The translations under genes were made by a program, and so were the position numbers. Below the pieces are notes generated by a model. It saw nothing but the letters and a program-made list of their open reading frames with translations. It did no database searches and was not told where the DNA came from. DNA of 64,000 bases from assembly GCF_001636845.1 (NCBI RefSeq), contig NZ_LITT01000035.1:62001-126000 (forward strand). The letters run 5' to 3'. Origin of the DNA: Clostridium ljungdahlii (GTDB lineage Bacteria > Bacillota > Clostridia > Clostridiales > Clostridiaceae). This document shows, piece by piece, positions 25,340 through 35,858 of the stretch (position 1 is its first letter; each line of letters starts with the position of its first letter).

Positions 25340-27700
25340 TTATTTCAATTCAACTATTGTAACTCCTGTGCCACCTTCACCATATTCTCCAAGCCTGTGA
25401 TTCTTTACATGAGAATGCTTCTTTAACATATCAGTTATAGAATTTCTGAGTACTCCGGTACCCTTACCGTGTATTATGGTAACTTCTTTAAGTCCTCCCA
25501 TGTATGCATCATCTAAATATTTATCTACAGTATAGGTTGCCTCTATAGAATCCATTCCCCTTAAATCAACTGAACTTGAAACATTTCTTAAATTTAATTT
25601 GGCTTCTCTTTTTAACTTCTTCTTTTCACTTTTTGAATTACCACTAGAAGCTCTCAATTCTTTCAACTTCACACTTATTTTCATGATTCCTGCTTGAACC
25701 TGTACTTCCCCCTTACTGTCAGGTTTTGATAATACCACTGCTTTTTGATTTAATGAAGGTATGAATACTTCCTGTCCTTCTTTTACAGATTTAAGCTCTT
25801 CTCCAACATCACTTTTATTATCATATAACTTTTCTTCAGTTTTCTCTAATCTATCCTTGAGTTTTTTTCTGTTTTCCTCTAATTTATGTCTTACAGAAGA
25901 AGTGTATCCCATTCTTTCCAGTTCTCGCATATCCTTTAGAATTTTATCTGCTTCTTCTTTAGAACTTCTTATTATTTCCTTTGCCTCTCTCTGTGCTCCA
26001 ATAATAGCCTTATCTCTTATATTTTGAAGTTTACTTGCTTTTTCTTCATATTTTTCTTTGATTTTAGCTGCCTCACTTTTTAGTATTTCTGCTTCTCTAG
26101 CAAAAGTTTCAGCTTTTGATTTCTTTTCCTGAAGGCTTTGAATTAAATCTTCAAATTGTAAGGCATCGCTAGCTATATTTTCTCTAGCATCTTCTATTAT
26201 AAACTCTGGTAGTCCAAGTCTTTTGGATATTTCAAAGGCATTAGACTTTCCCGGTACTCCTATCATAAGCCTATAAGTAGGTCTCAAAGTTTCTACATCA
26301 AATTCTACAGATGCATTTTCCACTCCCTCATTTTTTAAAGCATATACTTTTAATTCACTGTAATGAGTTGTAGCCACTATAGTGCATCCTCTTTTTCTTA
26401 AATTTTCAAGTATGGATACAGCAAGAGCTGCACCTTCTGTAGGGTCAGTACCTGCACCTAATTCATCAAACAACACAAGAGATTTTTCATCAAACTTTTC
26501 AATAATATTTACTATATTAGTCATATGTGATGAAAATGTAGATAAGTTCTGCTCTATACTCTGCTCATCTCCAATATCTGCAAATACCTCTGTAAAAAAT
26601 CCTACAGTAGAATTCTCCCTGGCAGGTATCATAAGTCCACTTAGTGCCATGATGTGCAAAAGTCCTATAGTTTTAAGAGTTACAGTTTTTCCTCCTGTAT
26701 TAGGTCCTGTTATAACCAAACAGCTAAAATTTCTACCTATATATACATCCATAGGTACTACTGTTTTTTTATTTATAAGTGGATGCCTTCCTTCTATAAT
26801 ATTGACTACTCCATTTTCACTTACATTTGGAATATTTCCATTTAACTCACTGCCAAATTTAGCTTTGGCAAATATAAAATCAAGTTCCCATATTATATCT
26901 GCATCTCTTTCAACTACTGTTATATTGTCATATATTTGCTGAGATAGTTCAGCTAATATCCTATCTATCTCTGCTTTTTCCTTTAATTTTAGTTCCTTTA
27001 TTTCGTTGTTCAAATTTACAAGTCCCATAGGTTCTATGTAAAGGGTTGCCCCACTTGAACTTTGATCATGGACAAGTCCTGGTACGGATGACTTATTTTC
27101 CGCTTTTACAGGAAGCACATACCTGTCTCCCCTCATAGTATATAAGTTATCCTGCAGGTAATCAGAATAACTTCTTATAAGTGAATTTACCCTATCCCTC
27201 ACTGAAGCATTTTTATCTTTTAAACTTTTTCTGATATTATAGAGAAGAGAACTTGCCTCATCAGATATTTCATCTTCACTTTCTATAGCCATAAAAATTT
27301 CATCTTCTAAATTTTTTAAAGGCACAATACCTGCACATATGTCTTCTATAATTTTAAAGTGCTCTTCATCTTCTGTCACAGTTATATACTTCTGAATTCT
27401 CCTAGCAGCCCTGAGTATTGCTCCTATTTTAAGAATTTGCCCTGCCATTAAAGTAGAACCTTTCCCTGCCATTTTTATACCCTGTCTTACATCATAGACC
27501 CCTTCAAAAGGAGGGTTGCCTTTGGTTACAAGAAGTTTTAAAGCCTCTTTTGTTTCCTGTAAATGTTCCCTCACTTCATACAGATTGTCATAAGGGCTTA
27601 ATTTTTCTATTAAATCTTTAGCTGCTCCAGTATTTGCATAACCTTTTAATTTTTCCTTTATTTTATAAAATTCTAAAACCTTTAATGATTTTTCGTTCAT
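25340..27700 (-). CDS. mutS2: MutS2 / RqcU ribosome-associated ATPase
   Basis: 786 residues. MutS-like ABC ATPase with Walker A GPNTGGKT at 332-339 and 'SLVLFDELGAGTDP' as Walker B/D-loop, followed by a long coiled coil (about 510-640), a KOW-like segment, and a C-terminal Smr nuclease-like domain ('SSVDLRGMDSIEAT', 'HGKGTGVLR'). It lacks the MutS mismatch-binding domain. Family members rescue collided ribosomes or suppress recombination. Its ribosome site is weak (AAGGGA about 15 bases upstream). Confidence 0.95.
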   Translation of the reverse strand: MNEKSLKVLEFYKIKEKLKGYANTGAAKDLIEKLSPYDNLYEVREHLQETKEALKLLVTKGNPPFEGVYDVRQGIKMAGKGSTLMAGQILKIGAILRAARRIQKYITVTEDEEHFKIIEDICAGIVPLKNLEDEIFMAIESEDEISDEASSLLYNIRKSLKDKNASVRDRVNSLIRSYSDYLQDNLYTMRGDRYVLPVKAENKSSVPGLVHDQSSSGATLYIEPMGLVNLNNEIKELKLKEKAEIDRILAELSQQIYDNITVVERDADIIWELDFIFAKAKFGSELNGNIPNVSENGVVNIIEGRHPLINKKTVVPMDVYIGRNFSCLVITGPNTGGKTVTLKTIGLLHIMALSGLMIPARENSTVGFFTEVFADIGDEQSIEQNLSTFSSHMTNIVNIIEKFDEKSLVLFDELGAGTDPTEGAALAVSILENLRKRGCTIVATTHYSELKVYALKNEGVENASVEFDVETLRPTYRLMIGVPGKSNAFEISKRLGLPEFIIEDARENIASDALQFEDLIQSLQEKKSKAETFAREAEILKSEAAKIKEKYEEKASKLQNIRDKAIIGAQREAKEIIRSSKEEADKILKDMRELERMGYTSSVRHKLEENRKKLKDRLEKTEEKLYDNKSDVGEELKSVKEGQEVFIPSLNQKAVVLSKPDSKGEVQVQAGIMKISVKLKELRASSGNSKSEKKKLKREAKLNLRNVSSSVDLRGMDSIEATYTVDKYLDDAYMGGLKEVTIIHGKGTGVLRNSITDMLKKHSHVKNHRLGEYGEGGTGVTIVELK

Positions 27701-27756
27701 TTAAATTTATCAATCCCTTCAGATCAAATGACTTTAATTTTGTGTTACCCATAATC

Positions 27757-30126
27757 TTACTCTATACTGTTTTTATAATGTCCTCTGGTAAACTCACTAA
27801 AATCACCATGAAATTCTTCTTTTTCAAAGCATTCTAATATTTTTTTAGTCTTGCTATAATCTTCATCAATAAAATCTACCCTAAAACTGTCAATTTCTAT
27901 ATTCCTAAGTTCTTCTATATGTGGTATAAGGTTAGTTGCAACAGAATTATATATGTAGCTTCTGCAAAATTCATCCGTATTTAATGGAAACTCTTTTTTC
28001 TTTCTGTCTATAAGAAAGAACTCCCCTTCTTTACAAGCACCTTTACAATTTTTAGAAGTAGCTTTGCCTCCAAAAGTGCTTCCTATAGCACAGTACTCAC
28101 TTACCATAAGTTCCACTTTCCCATATACAAACATTTGAGCTTTAAAATTACTATTTCTAATTAGCTCATTTATCTCATGTTTACTTAGTTCCACACTTAA
28201 ACAAGATCCATTCATAACTTTGCTATAAAAATCCAGTGCACAGCTGTTTGTTATGTTTAACTTATAGTCACCTAGTATATTTAGCTTATTTCTAAACTTA
28301 CTTATTATACCTAAATTTGCAGTAACTATGCCTTCAATTTTATCTAAGTTTTTATCTATAAATTTCTCTATATAATTAAATTCGTTTTTAACTATATTAG
28401 GAACTTTAATATATATTTTTTTAGATTCAATATTATTTAAATTATTTATTTTAATTTGTTTAAACGGATTTATACATACATATTCAAAACTTGATTCCAT
28501 CACTGCCTTCAATTGCTCATTAGTATTTACAAATACCATTTTAGGTGGTAAATATACTTTATTAAAGTTATTTTTCAGCACAGGTACTTCATATACTTTT
28601 TTGCTTGAAATACTACTTTTTTTATTTTTATTTAGTATATATTGCTTGATTTCATCTAAAATTCTTCTTCTAATTTCATTTAAATCAGATATAGGCAAAA
28701 ATCCAGGTTGAAATATTTCAAATTCTATGCTGTCAAACTTAAATATATTATTTCCAGTTTTATTTAAACTTTTATATATTCTCTCTTTGCTCAAAGGCTG
28801 CTTTAAAGCCTCTTCTACTATTTGGCCTTCCACCTTAAAATCATTTTTATCATAATGACATTGTAAAACAACTGGCTTTCCAACTTCAAATTGTATTTTT
28901 AAACATAAGTTAATTTTCTTGCCATAATGGTCTTCATATATCTTTTCTAACTTTTGAAGCTGAATTAAGTCAGCAGTTTTATATACCCTGTCTCCTGCTT
29001 TATAATTTGCTGGAAAGATTTTAACTTTTTCCCCCTTATAAGCCTTTTCAGTTTCTTTTCCGGACTTCACCAGTTTAGAAATAGTAAAACCACTAGTTCC
29101 AATTCTAACTCCATCTCCTTCTGATATATCTTCAGTAAGTAGAATGCTTTTTTCATTATCTACTTTACCTATTTCTATACCTGTATTCTTAGGGAAAGAA
29201 TACGCCATCATATCTTTTCCAGTATTTTTGTGTAAGTAAGCCTTTGAAAATCCCTGCCTGTTAAACAATTGCAAAAGTCTTTTTTTACTACCTTCTATAT
29301 AAGATAAATCCTTTAATTTTTTACCTTCTTGGTAGAAATCATCAATGGCATTTCTATATTCAGATACAACTCCTGCCACATATTCCGGTCTTTTCATTCT
29401 TCCTTCTATTTTCAAGGAACTTGCTCCACTTTCTATTATTTCCTTAATATTTTCAATAGTACACATGTCTTTCGGACTTAAAATGTAACCTTTATATTTG
29501 CTTTTGTCTTTCTTATTTACAATTTCGTAAGGAAGCCTGCAGGGCTGGGCACATCTTCCCCTATTTCCACTTCTTCCTCCAATCATACTGCTCATAAGAC
29601 ACTGTCCGGAATAGCAAATGCATAGCGCCCCATGTATAAATACTTCCGTTTCTATATCAAGATTTTTAGATATATACTCTATTTCTTTTAATGAAAGTTC
29701 TCTAGAAAGCACTATTCTTTTAAAACCTAGTTTGCTTAAAGACAAGGCAGCTTCTCCATTATGTACTGTCATTTGAGTAGAAGCATGCAGTTCAAGTTCA
29801 GGAAGCTTTTCTCCTAAAAGAGATGCCAATCCTATATCCTGTATTATAAGGGCATCTACCCCTACATTATACAAAAATTCAGCATATTTACAAGCTTCTT
29901 TTAATTCCTTTTCTTTCATTATAGTATTTATAGTAACATATACCTTTACATTATATAGATGGCAATATTCCACTGCCTCTTTCATAGTTCTATCATCAAA
30001 GTTAGAAGCATAAGCCCTTGCAGAAAACTTATTTCCTCCAAGATAAACAGCATCTGCCCCTGCTTGAACTGCCGCATATAAACTTTCTAAATTTCCTGCT
30101 GGAGCTAATAATTCTACTTTTTCCAT
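27757..30126 (-). CDS. U32 peptidase-family protein (RlhA/YhbU-like) with DUF3656 region
   Basis: 789 residues. The N-terminal half is a U32 domain: 'ELLAPAGNLESLYAAVQAGADAVYLGG' opens it, and the diagnostic 'CYSGQCLMSS' with 'GRSGNRGRCAQPCR' gives cysteines 169/171, 176, 192 and 196, the [4Fe-4S] ligands in RlhA-type enzymes. The second half corresponds to DUF3656 and a repeated partial U32-like domain. Family members hydroxylate 23S rRNA C2501 or modify tRNA; protease activity is doubtful. It sits between zapA and mutS2, a common clostridial arrangement. Confidence 0.9.
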   Translation of the reverse strand: MEKVELLAPAGNLESLYAAVQAGADAVYLGGNKFSARAYASNFDDRTMKEAVEYCHLYNVKVYVTINTIMKEKELKEACKYAEFLYNVGVDALIIQDIGLASLLGEKLPELELHASTQMTVHNGEAALSLSKLGFKRIVLSRELSLKEIEYISKNLDIETEVFIHGALCICYSGQCLMSSMIGGRSGNRGRCAQPCRLPYEIVNKKDKSKYKGYILSPKDMCTIENIKEIIESGASSLKIEGRMKRPEYVAGVVSEYRNAIDDFYQEGKKLKDLSYIEGSKKRLLQLFNRQGFSKAYLHKNTGKDMMAYSFPKNTGIEIGKVDNEKSILLTEDISEGDGVRIGTSGFTISKLVKSGKETEKAYKGEKVKIFPANYKAGDRVYKTADLIQLQKLEKIYEDHYGKKINLCLKIQFEVGKPVVLQCHYDKNDFKVEGQIVEEALKQPLSKERIYKSLNKTGNNIFKFDSIEFEIFQPGFLPISDLNEIRRRILDEIKQYILNKNKKSSISSKKVYEVPVLKNNFNKVYLPPKMVFVNTNEQLKAVMESSFEYVCINPFKQIKINNLNNIESKKIYIKVPNIVKNEFNYIEKFIDKNLDKIEGIVTANLGIISKFRNKLNILGDYKLNITNSCALDFYSKVMNGSCLSVELSKHEINELIRNSNFKAQMFVYGKVELMVSEYCAIGSTFGGKATSKNCKGACKEGEFFLIDRKKKEFPLNTDEFCRSYIYNSVATNLIPHIEELRNIEIDSFRVDFIDEDYSKTKKILECFEKEEFHGDFSEFTRGHYKNSIE

Positions 30127-30171
30127 TATTCCATCTTCTCCTGTTTAAATATTTAAATTTATTCACTCACT

Positions 30172-30213
30172 AATAAAATCCGAACCAAGACCATCGTCAG
30201 TTCGGATTTTATT
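30172..30213 (-). terminator. Terminator overlapping the zapA stop codon
   Basis: AATAAAATCCGAAC (30172-30185) pairs perfectly with 30200-30213. The zapA stop codon (30209-30211) is inside the stem. On the minus strand the stem ends in TTTTATT. Confidence 0.75.
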
Positions 30214-30808
30214 TTACTCCATTATTTAAAAGAGCATTTTTCTTTTTTCTCTCTTTTGCCAGACTTATCTGGTTTTCTTCTAGCTTATGTTGAAGATCTA
30301 TTATTTTATACTTACCCGATTGTACTTGAAATTTCAGTTCCTTATTTTGTGCCGTCATTTTAGTATTTTCATTCATATACTTTTGAGCTGCTTCTTTTAT
30401 AATTTTTATTTCTTCTTCCAATTTCTTTATTTCTTCATCTTTTTCTTTTAAAGCCTCACCACTACTGCTATTCTTTAATTTTATTTTAAATTCAGCATTG
30501 AGCTCCTCCGTATACCTAAGCTGCTTTCTCAAAGATTTAATCTGATCCTCGTATACTTTTCCTACTCTTTCTAGCTCATCCACTCTTCCCGACAACTGGT
30601 CTTCTTTTTCCTGAGCTTTTAACATATCGTCTGCTACATTAAGTGCGGATAAAACAGCTGCTGAGGAAGTGCTTAATTTGCTATTATTTTTTATAATACT
30701 CTTAACTTTTTTATCCACATAACTTGCTACCTTATGTAGATATTCTTCTTGCTCATCACCTTTTAAATTATATTCAACTCCATTTATAAAAACCGTCACC
30801 ATACTCAT
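30209..30808 (-). CDS. zapA: Cell-division protein ZapA, extended form
   Basis: 199 residues. The first ~85 are the ZapA domain ('VTVFINGVEYNLKGDEQEEYLHKVASYVDKKV', 'SAAVLSALNVADDMLKAQ'), which binds and bundles FtsZ. A long charged coiled coil (about 90-195) makes it twice the length of Bacillus ZapA, as is usual in clostridia. GAGGGTG precedes the ATG. The stop codon is embedded in its terminator. Confidence 0.9.
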   Translation of the reverse strand: MSMVTVFINGVEYNLKGDEQEEYLHKVASYVDKKVKSIIKNNSKLSTSSAAVLSALNVADDMLKAQEKEDQLSGRVDELERVGKVYEDQIKSLRKQLRYTEELNAEFKIKLKNSSSGEALKEKDEEIKKLEEEIKIIKEAAQKYMNENTKMTAQNKELKFQVQSGKYKIIDLQHKLEENQISLAKERKKKNALLNNGVK

Positions 30809-30921
30809 TTAAACACCCTCTTAGATCATGCTGTTTCCAATTCTTTATAACAACATTCTATCACAAATTCTCCACATATGAAATATTTTATTTTACCTTA
30901 AAGAGCTAAAGCATCATAAAA

Positions 30922-30954
30922 TAGGCTGGATGAACATTAAATTCATCCAGCCTT
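30922..30954 (-). terminator. Terminator after pheT
   Basis: GGCTGGATGAA (30924-30934) pairs with 30942-30952 around seven bases, followed on the minus strand by TATTTTAT. It ends the pheST transcript before zapA. Confidence 0.85.
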
Positions 30955-30970
30955 ATTGATCAATGAATCC

Positions 30971-33352
30971 TTACTTTCTAAGTTGTGCTCCTAAATTATG
31001 CTCTAGTGATCTTATTATTTTGCTATGAACTTTATTAACTTCTTTATCTGTAAGAGTTTTATTTTCAGCTCTATAAGATATTGAATAAGCTATGCTCTTC
31101 TTTCCACTTTCTATCTGTTTTCCTCTATAAACATCAAACAACTTAACTTTCTCCAGGATGTTTCCTCCCTGTTTTCTTATAATGTCCTCCACTTCCTGTA
31201 CCATTATATTGTCATCCACTAAAACTGCAAGGTCTCTAGAAACTGCAGGGAATTTAGGCAGAGGTCTATATTTCTTATCTGAATCAGCATGTTCATACAA
31301 AACATCTAAGTTTAATTCAGCAATATAACATCTTTCGTCTATACCATAATTTTCGCATACAGTTGGGTGGATTTCTCCAAGCACTCCTGTTAACTTTCTA
31401 TTTACATAAAGGGCAGCTGTTCTTCCAGGATGGAAAGTTGGATTATCGCTTTCTCTCTTAAAAGAAAACTTCTCTATTCCTAAGGTATCTAATATGTTTT
31501 CCACTATACCTTTTAAATTGAAGTAATCACATTCACCATACATTCCAATGGTTACAATATTGTCTTCTTCAGGTAAAGTATCACCATTTTCTAGTGGAAG
31601 ATACACTCTTCCAATTTCAAATAACCTTACGATTTCATTTTTTCTTGAATAGTTTCTACCTAAGCATTCCATCATAGACGGTAATGTAGTTGTTCTCATT
31701 ATGCTGTAGTCTTCTCCCAAAGGATTTTTTATAGCTACAGCATTTCTAAGTTTGCTATCTTCAGGTAAAAGTATTTTGTCAAATACTTTTCTACTTACAA
31801 AAGAGTAACTTATAGATTGATTTAGTCCGCTTGAAATAAGTGTTTCTACCAATTTATCATCAAGTTTCTGCTTTGGATTCTTTCCGCCTTTTGTACTTAC
31901 ACTTCTTATTACAGTAGTAGGTACATTGTTGTATCCATATATTCTAGCTACTTCTTCTGCCACATCTTCTCTTATATTTATATCTCCCCTAAAAGTAGGA
32001 ACATCTATATGTAAAATGACTCCTTTAAGCTGAGTTTTTAATTCCAGTCTATTTAAATAATCTACCATATCCTCCTTAAGTATCTCAGTACCCAAAAATT
32101 TATTTACCCAGTTGGAATCAACGTCTACGCTGTGAGGTTCAACTTTTTCATCATATACATCAATTGTACCTTCCATAACTTTTCCTGCTTTTAGCATTTC
32201 AACTAAATTGCAAGCTCTGTTCATAGCAATTTCAGCTAAATTAGGATCAAGATCCTTTTCAAATCTACCTGAAGCTTCTGTTCTAAGTGCAAGCTTTTGT
32301 GAAGAAACTCTTATATTAGTACCATCAAAGTTAGCACACTCAAATACTATAGAAGAAGTATCATCTCTTATCTCAGAATTAAGTCCTCCCATTATTCCTG
32401 CAAGTCCGATAGTTCTGTCTCCGTCCTTAATGGTAAGCATATTCTGATCTAATTGCCTTTCCTCTTCATCAAGAGTAGTAAATTTTTCTCCATCTCTAGC
32501 TTTATCTACAACTATAGTACCAGATTTTATCTCCCTTATATCATAAGCATGCATAGGTTCTCCAATTTCAAGCATTACAAAATTAGTTATATCAACTATA
32601 TTGTTTATTGGCCTTACACCTGCTTCTAAAAGTCTCTCCTGCATCCATGAAGGTGATGGCTCTATTTTTACATCTTTTATACCCCTTGCCATATACCTTT
32701 TGCAAAGCTCATCTTTTATTTCTACTTTTAATGTGTTTTGAATATTTTCGCTGCAGGAAGGCTTATAATCTAATTCCGGCATTTTGTAGCTTTCATTTAA
32801 AGTTGCAGCAGTTTCCCTTGCCATTCCTATAATGCTAAGACAATCAGGTCTATTTGAAGTTATCTCAAAATCCAGTATAGTACTTGTCATATCAAGTACT
32901 TCCTTTATGTCCTTGCCAATTGGCGTATCTTCTTTTAAAATCATAAGTCCATATACAGTTTTATCTCCTGCTATGCCAAGTTCTTCCTCAGAGCAAAACA
33001 TTCCATTTGACATAAGACCTCTTAATTTTCCTTTTTTTATCTTTACTCCACCATGAAGTGTAGAGTCATGAAGCGCTACAGGAACTATATCTTGTTCTTT
33101 CATATTAGTAGCAGCTGTTATAATTTGAATAGGTTCTTCTTTTCCTATATCCACCTGACATACAACAAGCTTATCTGCCTGAGGATGACTTTCTATCTTC
33201 ATTATTTTACCTGTAACTACATTTTGGATTTCATCCCCAGTTACAATTGCTTCTTCAAGTTTTGAACCACTTAAAGTCAATCTATCTCCTAATTCTTTTC
33301 CTGGAATATCTATTTTAACATAATCCTTTAACCATTTTACTGGAACTTTCAT
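30971..33352 (-). CDS. pheT: Phenylalanyl-tRNA synthetase beta subunit
   Basis: 793 residues from the ATG at 33352 (AAAGGAG upstream). Domain order is standard: N-terminal tRNA-binding OB domain (about 40-150, '[19 protein letters not shown]'), B3/B4 editing domain ('[17 protein letters not shown]'), B5 ('[25 protein letters not shown]'), and the ferredoxin-fold anticodon-binding domain at the end ('[16 protein letters not shown]'). It forms an alpha2-beta2 enzyme with PheS. The gap to pheS is unusually long, about 280 bases, because a palindromic element lies between. Confidence 0.97.
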   Translation of the reverse strand: MKVPVKWLKDYVKIDIPGKELGDRLTLSGSKLEEAIVTGDEIQNVVTGKIMKIESHPQADKLVVCQVDIGKEEPIQIITAATNMKEQDIVPVALHDSTLHGGVKIKKGKLRGLMSNGMFCSEEELGIAGDKTVYGLMILKEDTPIGKDIKEVLDMTSTILDFEITSNRPDCLSIIGMARETAATLNESYKMPELDYKPSCSENIQNTLKVEIKDELCKRYMARGIKDVKIEPSPSWMQERLLEAGVRPINNIVDITNFVMLEIGEPMHAYDIREIKSGTIVVDKARDGEKFTTLDEEERQLDQNMLTIKDGDRTIGLAGIMGGLNSEIRDDTSSIVFECANFDGTNIRVSSQKLALRTEASGRFEKDLDPNLAEIAMNRACNLVEMLKAGKVMEGTIDVYDEKVEPHSVDVDSNWVNKFLGTEILKEDMVDYLNRLELKTQLKGVILHIDVPTFRGDINIREDVAEEVARIYGYNNVPTTVIRSVSTKGGKNPKQKLDDKLVETLISSGLNQSISYSFVSRKVFDKILLPEDSKLRNAVAIKNPLGEDYSIMRTTTLPSMMECLGRNYSRKNEIVRLFEIGRVYLPLENGDTLPEEDNIVTIGMYGECDYFNLKGIVENILDTLGIEKFSFKRESDNPTFHPGRTAALYVNRKLTGVLGEIHPTVCENYGIDERCYIAELNLDVLYEHADSDKKYRPLPKFPAVSRDLAVLVDDNIMVQEVEDIIRKQGGNILEKVKLFDVYRGKQIESGKKSIAYSISYRAENKTLTDKEVNKVHSKIIRSLEHNLGAQLRK

Positions 33353-33390
33353 ACAAAAATCTCCTTTCAAATTTTTAATCTTGATACACT

Positions 33391-33628
33391 TTCTAGTTAA
33401 AAATAAAATTATTCTCCGATATATTTTTACAACCTTCAGCTCGTTAAATATTTTGATAAGTCTTAGTGAGATATTTTAGGAAATCTTAGAAGCTTAGATA
33501 TGTTTGAGGTACGAGTTTAGCTAAGCTCCTTAGATTTTCAAAATATCGAACTTTAGACTTATTAAAAGTTTTTATGGTGATGAAATTTGTTATCATATTC
33601 AGCGTATATGTCAATTTCAATTTAGAAA
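33391..33628 (-). repeat. 238-bp palindromic element, A/B chimera, between pheS and pheT
   Basis: The left arm (33391-33470) matches subfamily A, for example ACAACCTTCAG and TTAAATATTTTGATAAGTC; the right arm matches subfamily B at 54675-54787. The centre GAGGTACGAG is at 33506-33515. It begins five bases after the pheS stop codon. Confidence 0.85.
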
Positions 33629-33633
33629 CTCTA

Positions 33634-34647
33634 TTAAAATTGATTTAAAAATCTCATGTCACTTTCATACATGTTTCTTATATCATCTATTCCGTATTTT
33701 AACATAACCATTCTGTCTACACCCATTCCAAAAGCAAATCCACTGTAAATTTCAGGATCTATTCCACAGTTTCTAAGTACCTGTGGATGAACCATTCCAC
33801 ATCCTAAAAGTTCTATCCATCCTTCGCCTTTACATACCCTGCAGCCTTTTCCATGGCATACAAAGCAACTGGCATCCATTTCTGCAGAAGGTTCTGTAAA
33901 AGGGAAATGATGAGGTCTGAATTTTGTACGTATGTCATTTCCGAATAACTTTTTAGCAAATAACTCAAGAGTACCCTTTAAATTTGCAAAAGTTATACCT
34001 TTGTCAACTACTAGACCTTCCATTTGATAAAATATAGGTGAATGAGTGGCATCCACTGAATCTGAACGATAAACTTTACCTGGAGATATCATCTTTATTG
34101 GAGGTTTTTGTTTTTCCATAGTTCTTACCTGTATTGGAGAAGTTTGAGTTCTAAGCACTACATTGTCATTTATATAAAAGGTATCCTGTTCACCCCTTGC
34201 TGGATGATTTTTAGGTATGTTAAGTGCTTCAAAGTTATAATAATCCTTCTCTACTTCAGGACCTTCTTCTATAGTAAATCCCATAGAAATAAATATCTGT
34301 TTCATCTCTTCTAGTGTTTGTTCTAGCGGATGGCGCTTTCCTACAGTTTGCTTTATGCCAGGCATAGTAATATCAATGGTTTCATTCTGTAGCTTTGCTT
34401 GTGTAGCACTTGATTTTATCTTTTTTGATGCCTCTTCTATAGCATTTTCCAGTGTACTCCTCACTTCATTGGCAAGCTTACCAATTGCAGGTCTTTCTTC
34501 TTTGGAAAGATCCTTCATGCCCCTGAGTATTTTTGTAAGTTCTCCCTTTTTACCTAAATATTTAACTCTTATATCCTCTATATCTAACTTTTTATTTTTT
34601 AATTCGCTAAAGGCATTTTCCTTTATCTGTTTTAATTCTTCTTTCAT
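33634..34647 (-). CDS. pheS: Phenylalanyl-tRNA synthetase alpha subunit
   Basis: 337 residues from the ATG at 34647 (AAAGGAGAG upstream). A coiled-coil N-terminus (1-80) precedes the class II core: '[19 protein letters not shown]' (motif 1 region), '[17 protein letters not shown]', '[22 protein letters not shown]' region (motif 2) and '[18 protein letters not shown]' (motif 3). Expression is controlled by the T-box upstream. Confidence 0.97.
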   Translation of the reverse strand: MKEELKQIKENAFSELKNKKLDIEDIRVKYLGKKGELTKILRGMKDLSKEERPAIGKLANEVRSTLENAIEEASKKIKSSATQAKLQNETIDITMPGIKQTVGKRHPLEQTLEEMKQIFISMGFTIEEGPEVEKDYYNFEALNIPKNHPARGEQDTFYINDNVVLRTQTSPIQVRTMEKQKPPIKMISPGKVYRSDSVDATHSPIFYQMEGLVVDKGITFANLKGTLELFAKKLFGNDIRTKFRPHHFPFTEPSAEMDASCFVCHGKGCRVCKGEGWIELLGCGMVHPQVLRNCGIDPEIYSGFAFGMGVDRMVMLKYGIDDIRNMYESDMRFLNQF

Positions 34648-34694
34648 TTTAAACTCTCCTTTCATTACAATCTTTTTAATTTAAAACAAAAATA

Positions 34695-34960
34695 AAAAGC
34701 CCATCCCTCTAAGGGACGAACTTTGATCCGCGTTACCACCCAAATTGATACTATTAGAAAATAATATCCTCTTTGTATATTTTAACGATAATTAACCGCT
34801 GACTGCTAATTATAATTTCACAGCCAGTACTCCAGGAGGAACTTCAATATATAATGTTTTTAAAAAAGCTTCCAGCCCTGACTTTTTTTCTCTGATAAAA
34901 ATCATATATCTACTTTCTCTTTCACAGTAAATATCCTTATTCAATTTTTATTGTTTATAT
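34695..34960 (-). ncRNA. T-box riboswitch leader of pheST
   Basis: Minus-strand T-box core GGTGGTAACGCGG (34728-34740). The terminator is formed by GTTCGTCCCT and AGGGATGGGC (34699-34722, with G-U pairs) followed by TTTTTATTTTT. The antiterminator would form with uncharged tRNA-Phe. I did not resolve the UUC specifier loop. Confidence 0.88.
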
Positions 34961-34966
34961 CTTTAA

Positions 34967-34995
34967 ATTTTACATATATATTTACATATTGTCAA
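34967..34995 (-). promoter_or_regulatory. Sigma-A promoter of pheST
   Basis: Minus strand TTGACA (34990-34995), 17-base spacer, TAAAAT (34967-34972). Confidence 0.8.
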
Positions 34996-34997
34996 CA

Positions 34998-35780
34998 TTA
35001 AATTGAATTTTGTCTAACTGCTTCGAACATCATTATAGAAGCTGCTGCAGATACATTTAATGATTCAGCACCACCTGGCATCGGTATCTTTACCTTTATA
35101 TCAGAAATATCCTGTATGGTTTTGCTAAGACCATTTCCTTCATTTCCCACTGCAATTATAACTTTTCCCTTTAAATTTGCACTATAAAAGTTAATATCCG
35201 TGTCCAGGGAACTTCCTATCAACTTAAATCCACTTTTCCTGAGAAGTTCTACTTTTTTCAAGTCCTCATCATAGATTACAGGTACATGAAATATAGAGCC
35301 CATTGTTGATCTCAACGTCTTCTCATTGTATATATCTACCGTTCCCTTTGTAATTATAACCCCTAAAGCTCCAGAAGCATGTGCACTTCTTATTATAGTA
35401 CCCATATTGCCTGGATCTTGAATCTTATCTGCCAGTATATAAAATCCTTCTTTGTTTGGGGCTTTCAATTCTCTATTTTCCACTACCGCAGCTATTCCCT
35501 GAGGATTTTCAGTATTCACCATAGCCTTAAATACACCTTTTTCCATAAAATATACAGGAAAATCACATTCAAAGTTTTCTTTTGGTAAAAGTTTTTCCCA
35601 CTTATCCTCAAAGTCATTGCTTAAGAAAATTGAAGATATTTTGAAATCAGAATAAAGAGCCTCTCTTACAAACCTAAAACCTTCTATTAAAAACTTGCCC
35701 TTTTGAGTCCTATATTTCTTTTCCTTTAACTTTTTCACTTCTTTTATATGTGCATTATCTTTACTTTTAATTATATCCAT
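34998..35780 (-). CDS. SpoU-family RNA 2'-O-methyltransferase
   Basis: 260 residues. An N-terminal substrate-binding domain ('GKFLIEGFRFVREAL') is followed by a knotted SPOUT domain with 'ADKIQDPGNMGTIIRSAHASGA', 'AVGNEGNGLS' and 'IPMPGGAESLNVSAAASIMMFE', the three SpoU motifs. It methylates the ribose of an rRNA or tRNA nucleotide; relatives are YsgA/RlmB-like. In Bacillus the relative is also beside pheST. AAGGTGG precedes the ATG. Target nucleotide unknown. Confidence 0.9.
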   Translation of the reverse strand: MDIIKSKDNAHIKEVKKLKEKKYRTQKGKFLIEGFRFVREALYSDFKISSIFLSNDFEDKWEKLLPKENFECDFPVYFMEKGVFKAMVNTENPQGIAAVVENRELKAPNKEGFYILADKIQDPGNMGTIIRSAHASGALGVIITKGTVDIYNEKTLRSTMGSIFHVPVIYDEDLKKVELLRKSGFKLIGSSLDTDINFYSANLKGKVIIAVGNEGNGLSKTIQDISDIKVKIPMPGGAESLNVSAAASIMMFEAVRQNSI

Positions 35781-35813
35781 AATAGTCCACCTTATTATGA
35801 TAATTTGCCTATA

Positions 35814-35845
35814 AAAAAGTACAGCATAATTATGCTGTACTTTTT
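35814..35845. terminator. Bidirectional-looking terminator after rplT
   Basis: A perfect palindrome, AAAAAGTACAGCATAA and its complement, ending in five Ts on either strand. It closes the infC-rpmI-rplT operon on the minus strand. Confidence 0.9.
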
Positions 35846-35858
35846 ATGTAATATAATA

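Noticed and set aside
26382-26942. 186-codon open frame on the plus strand
   Set aside because: It is antisense to mutS2, whose Walker motifs and Smr domain are clear. No ribosome site precedes it and the protein looks like reverse-frame serine/proline-rich noise.
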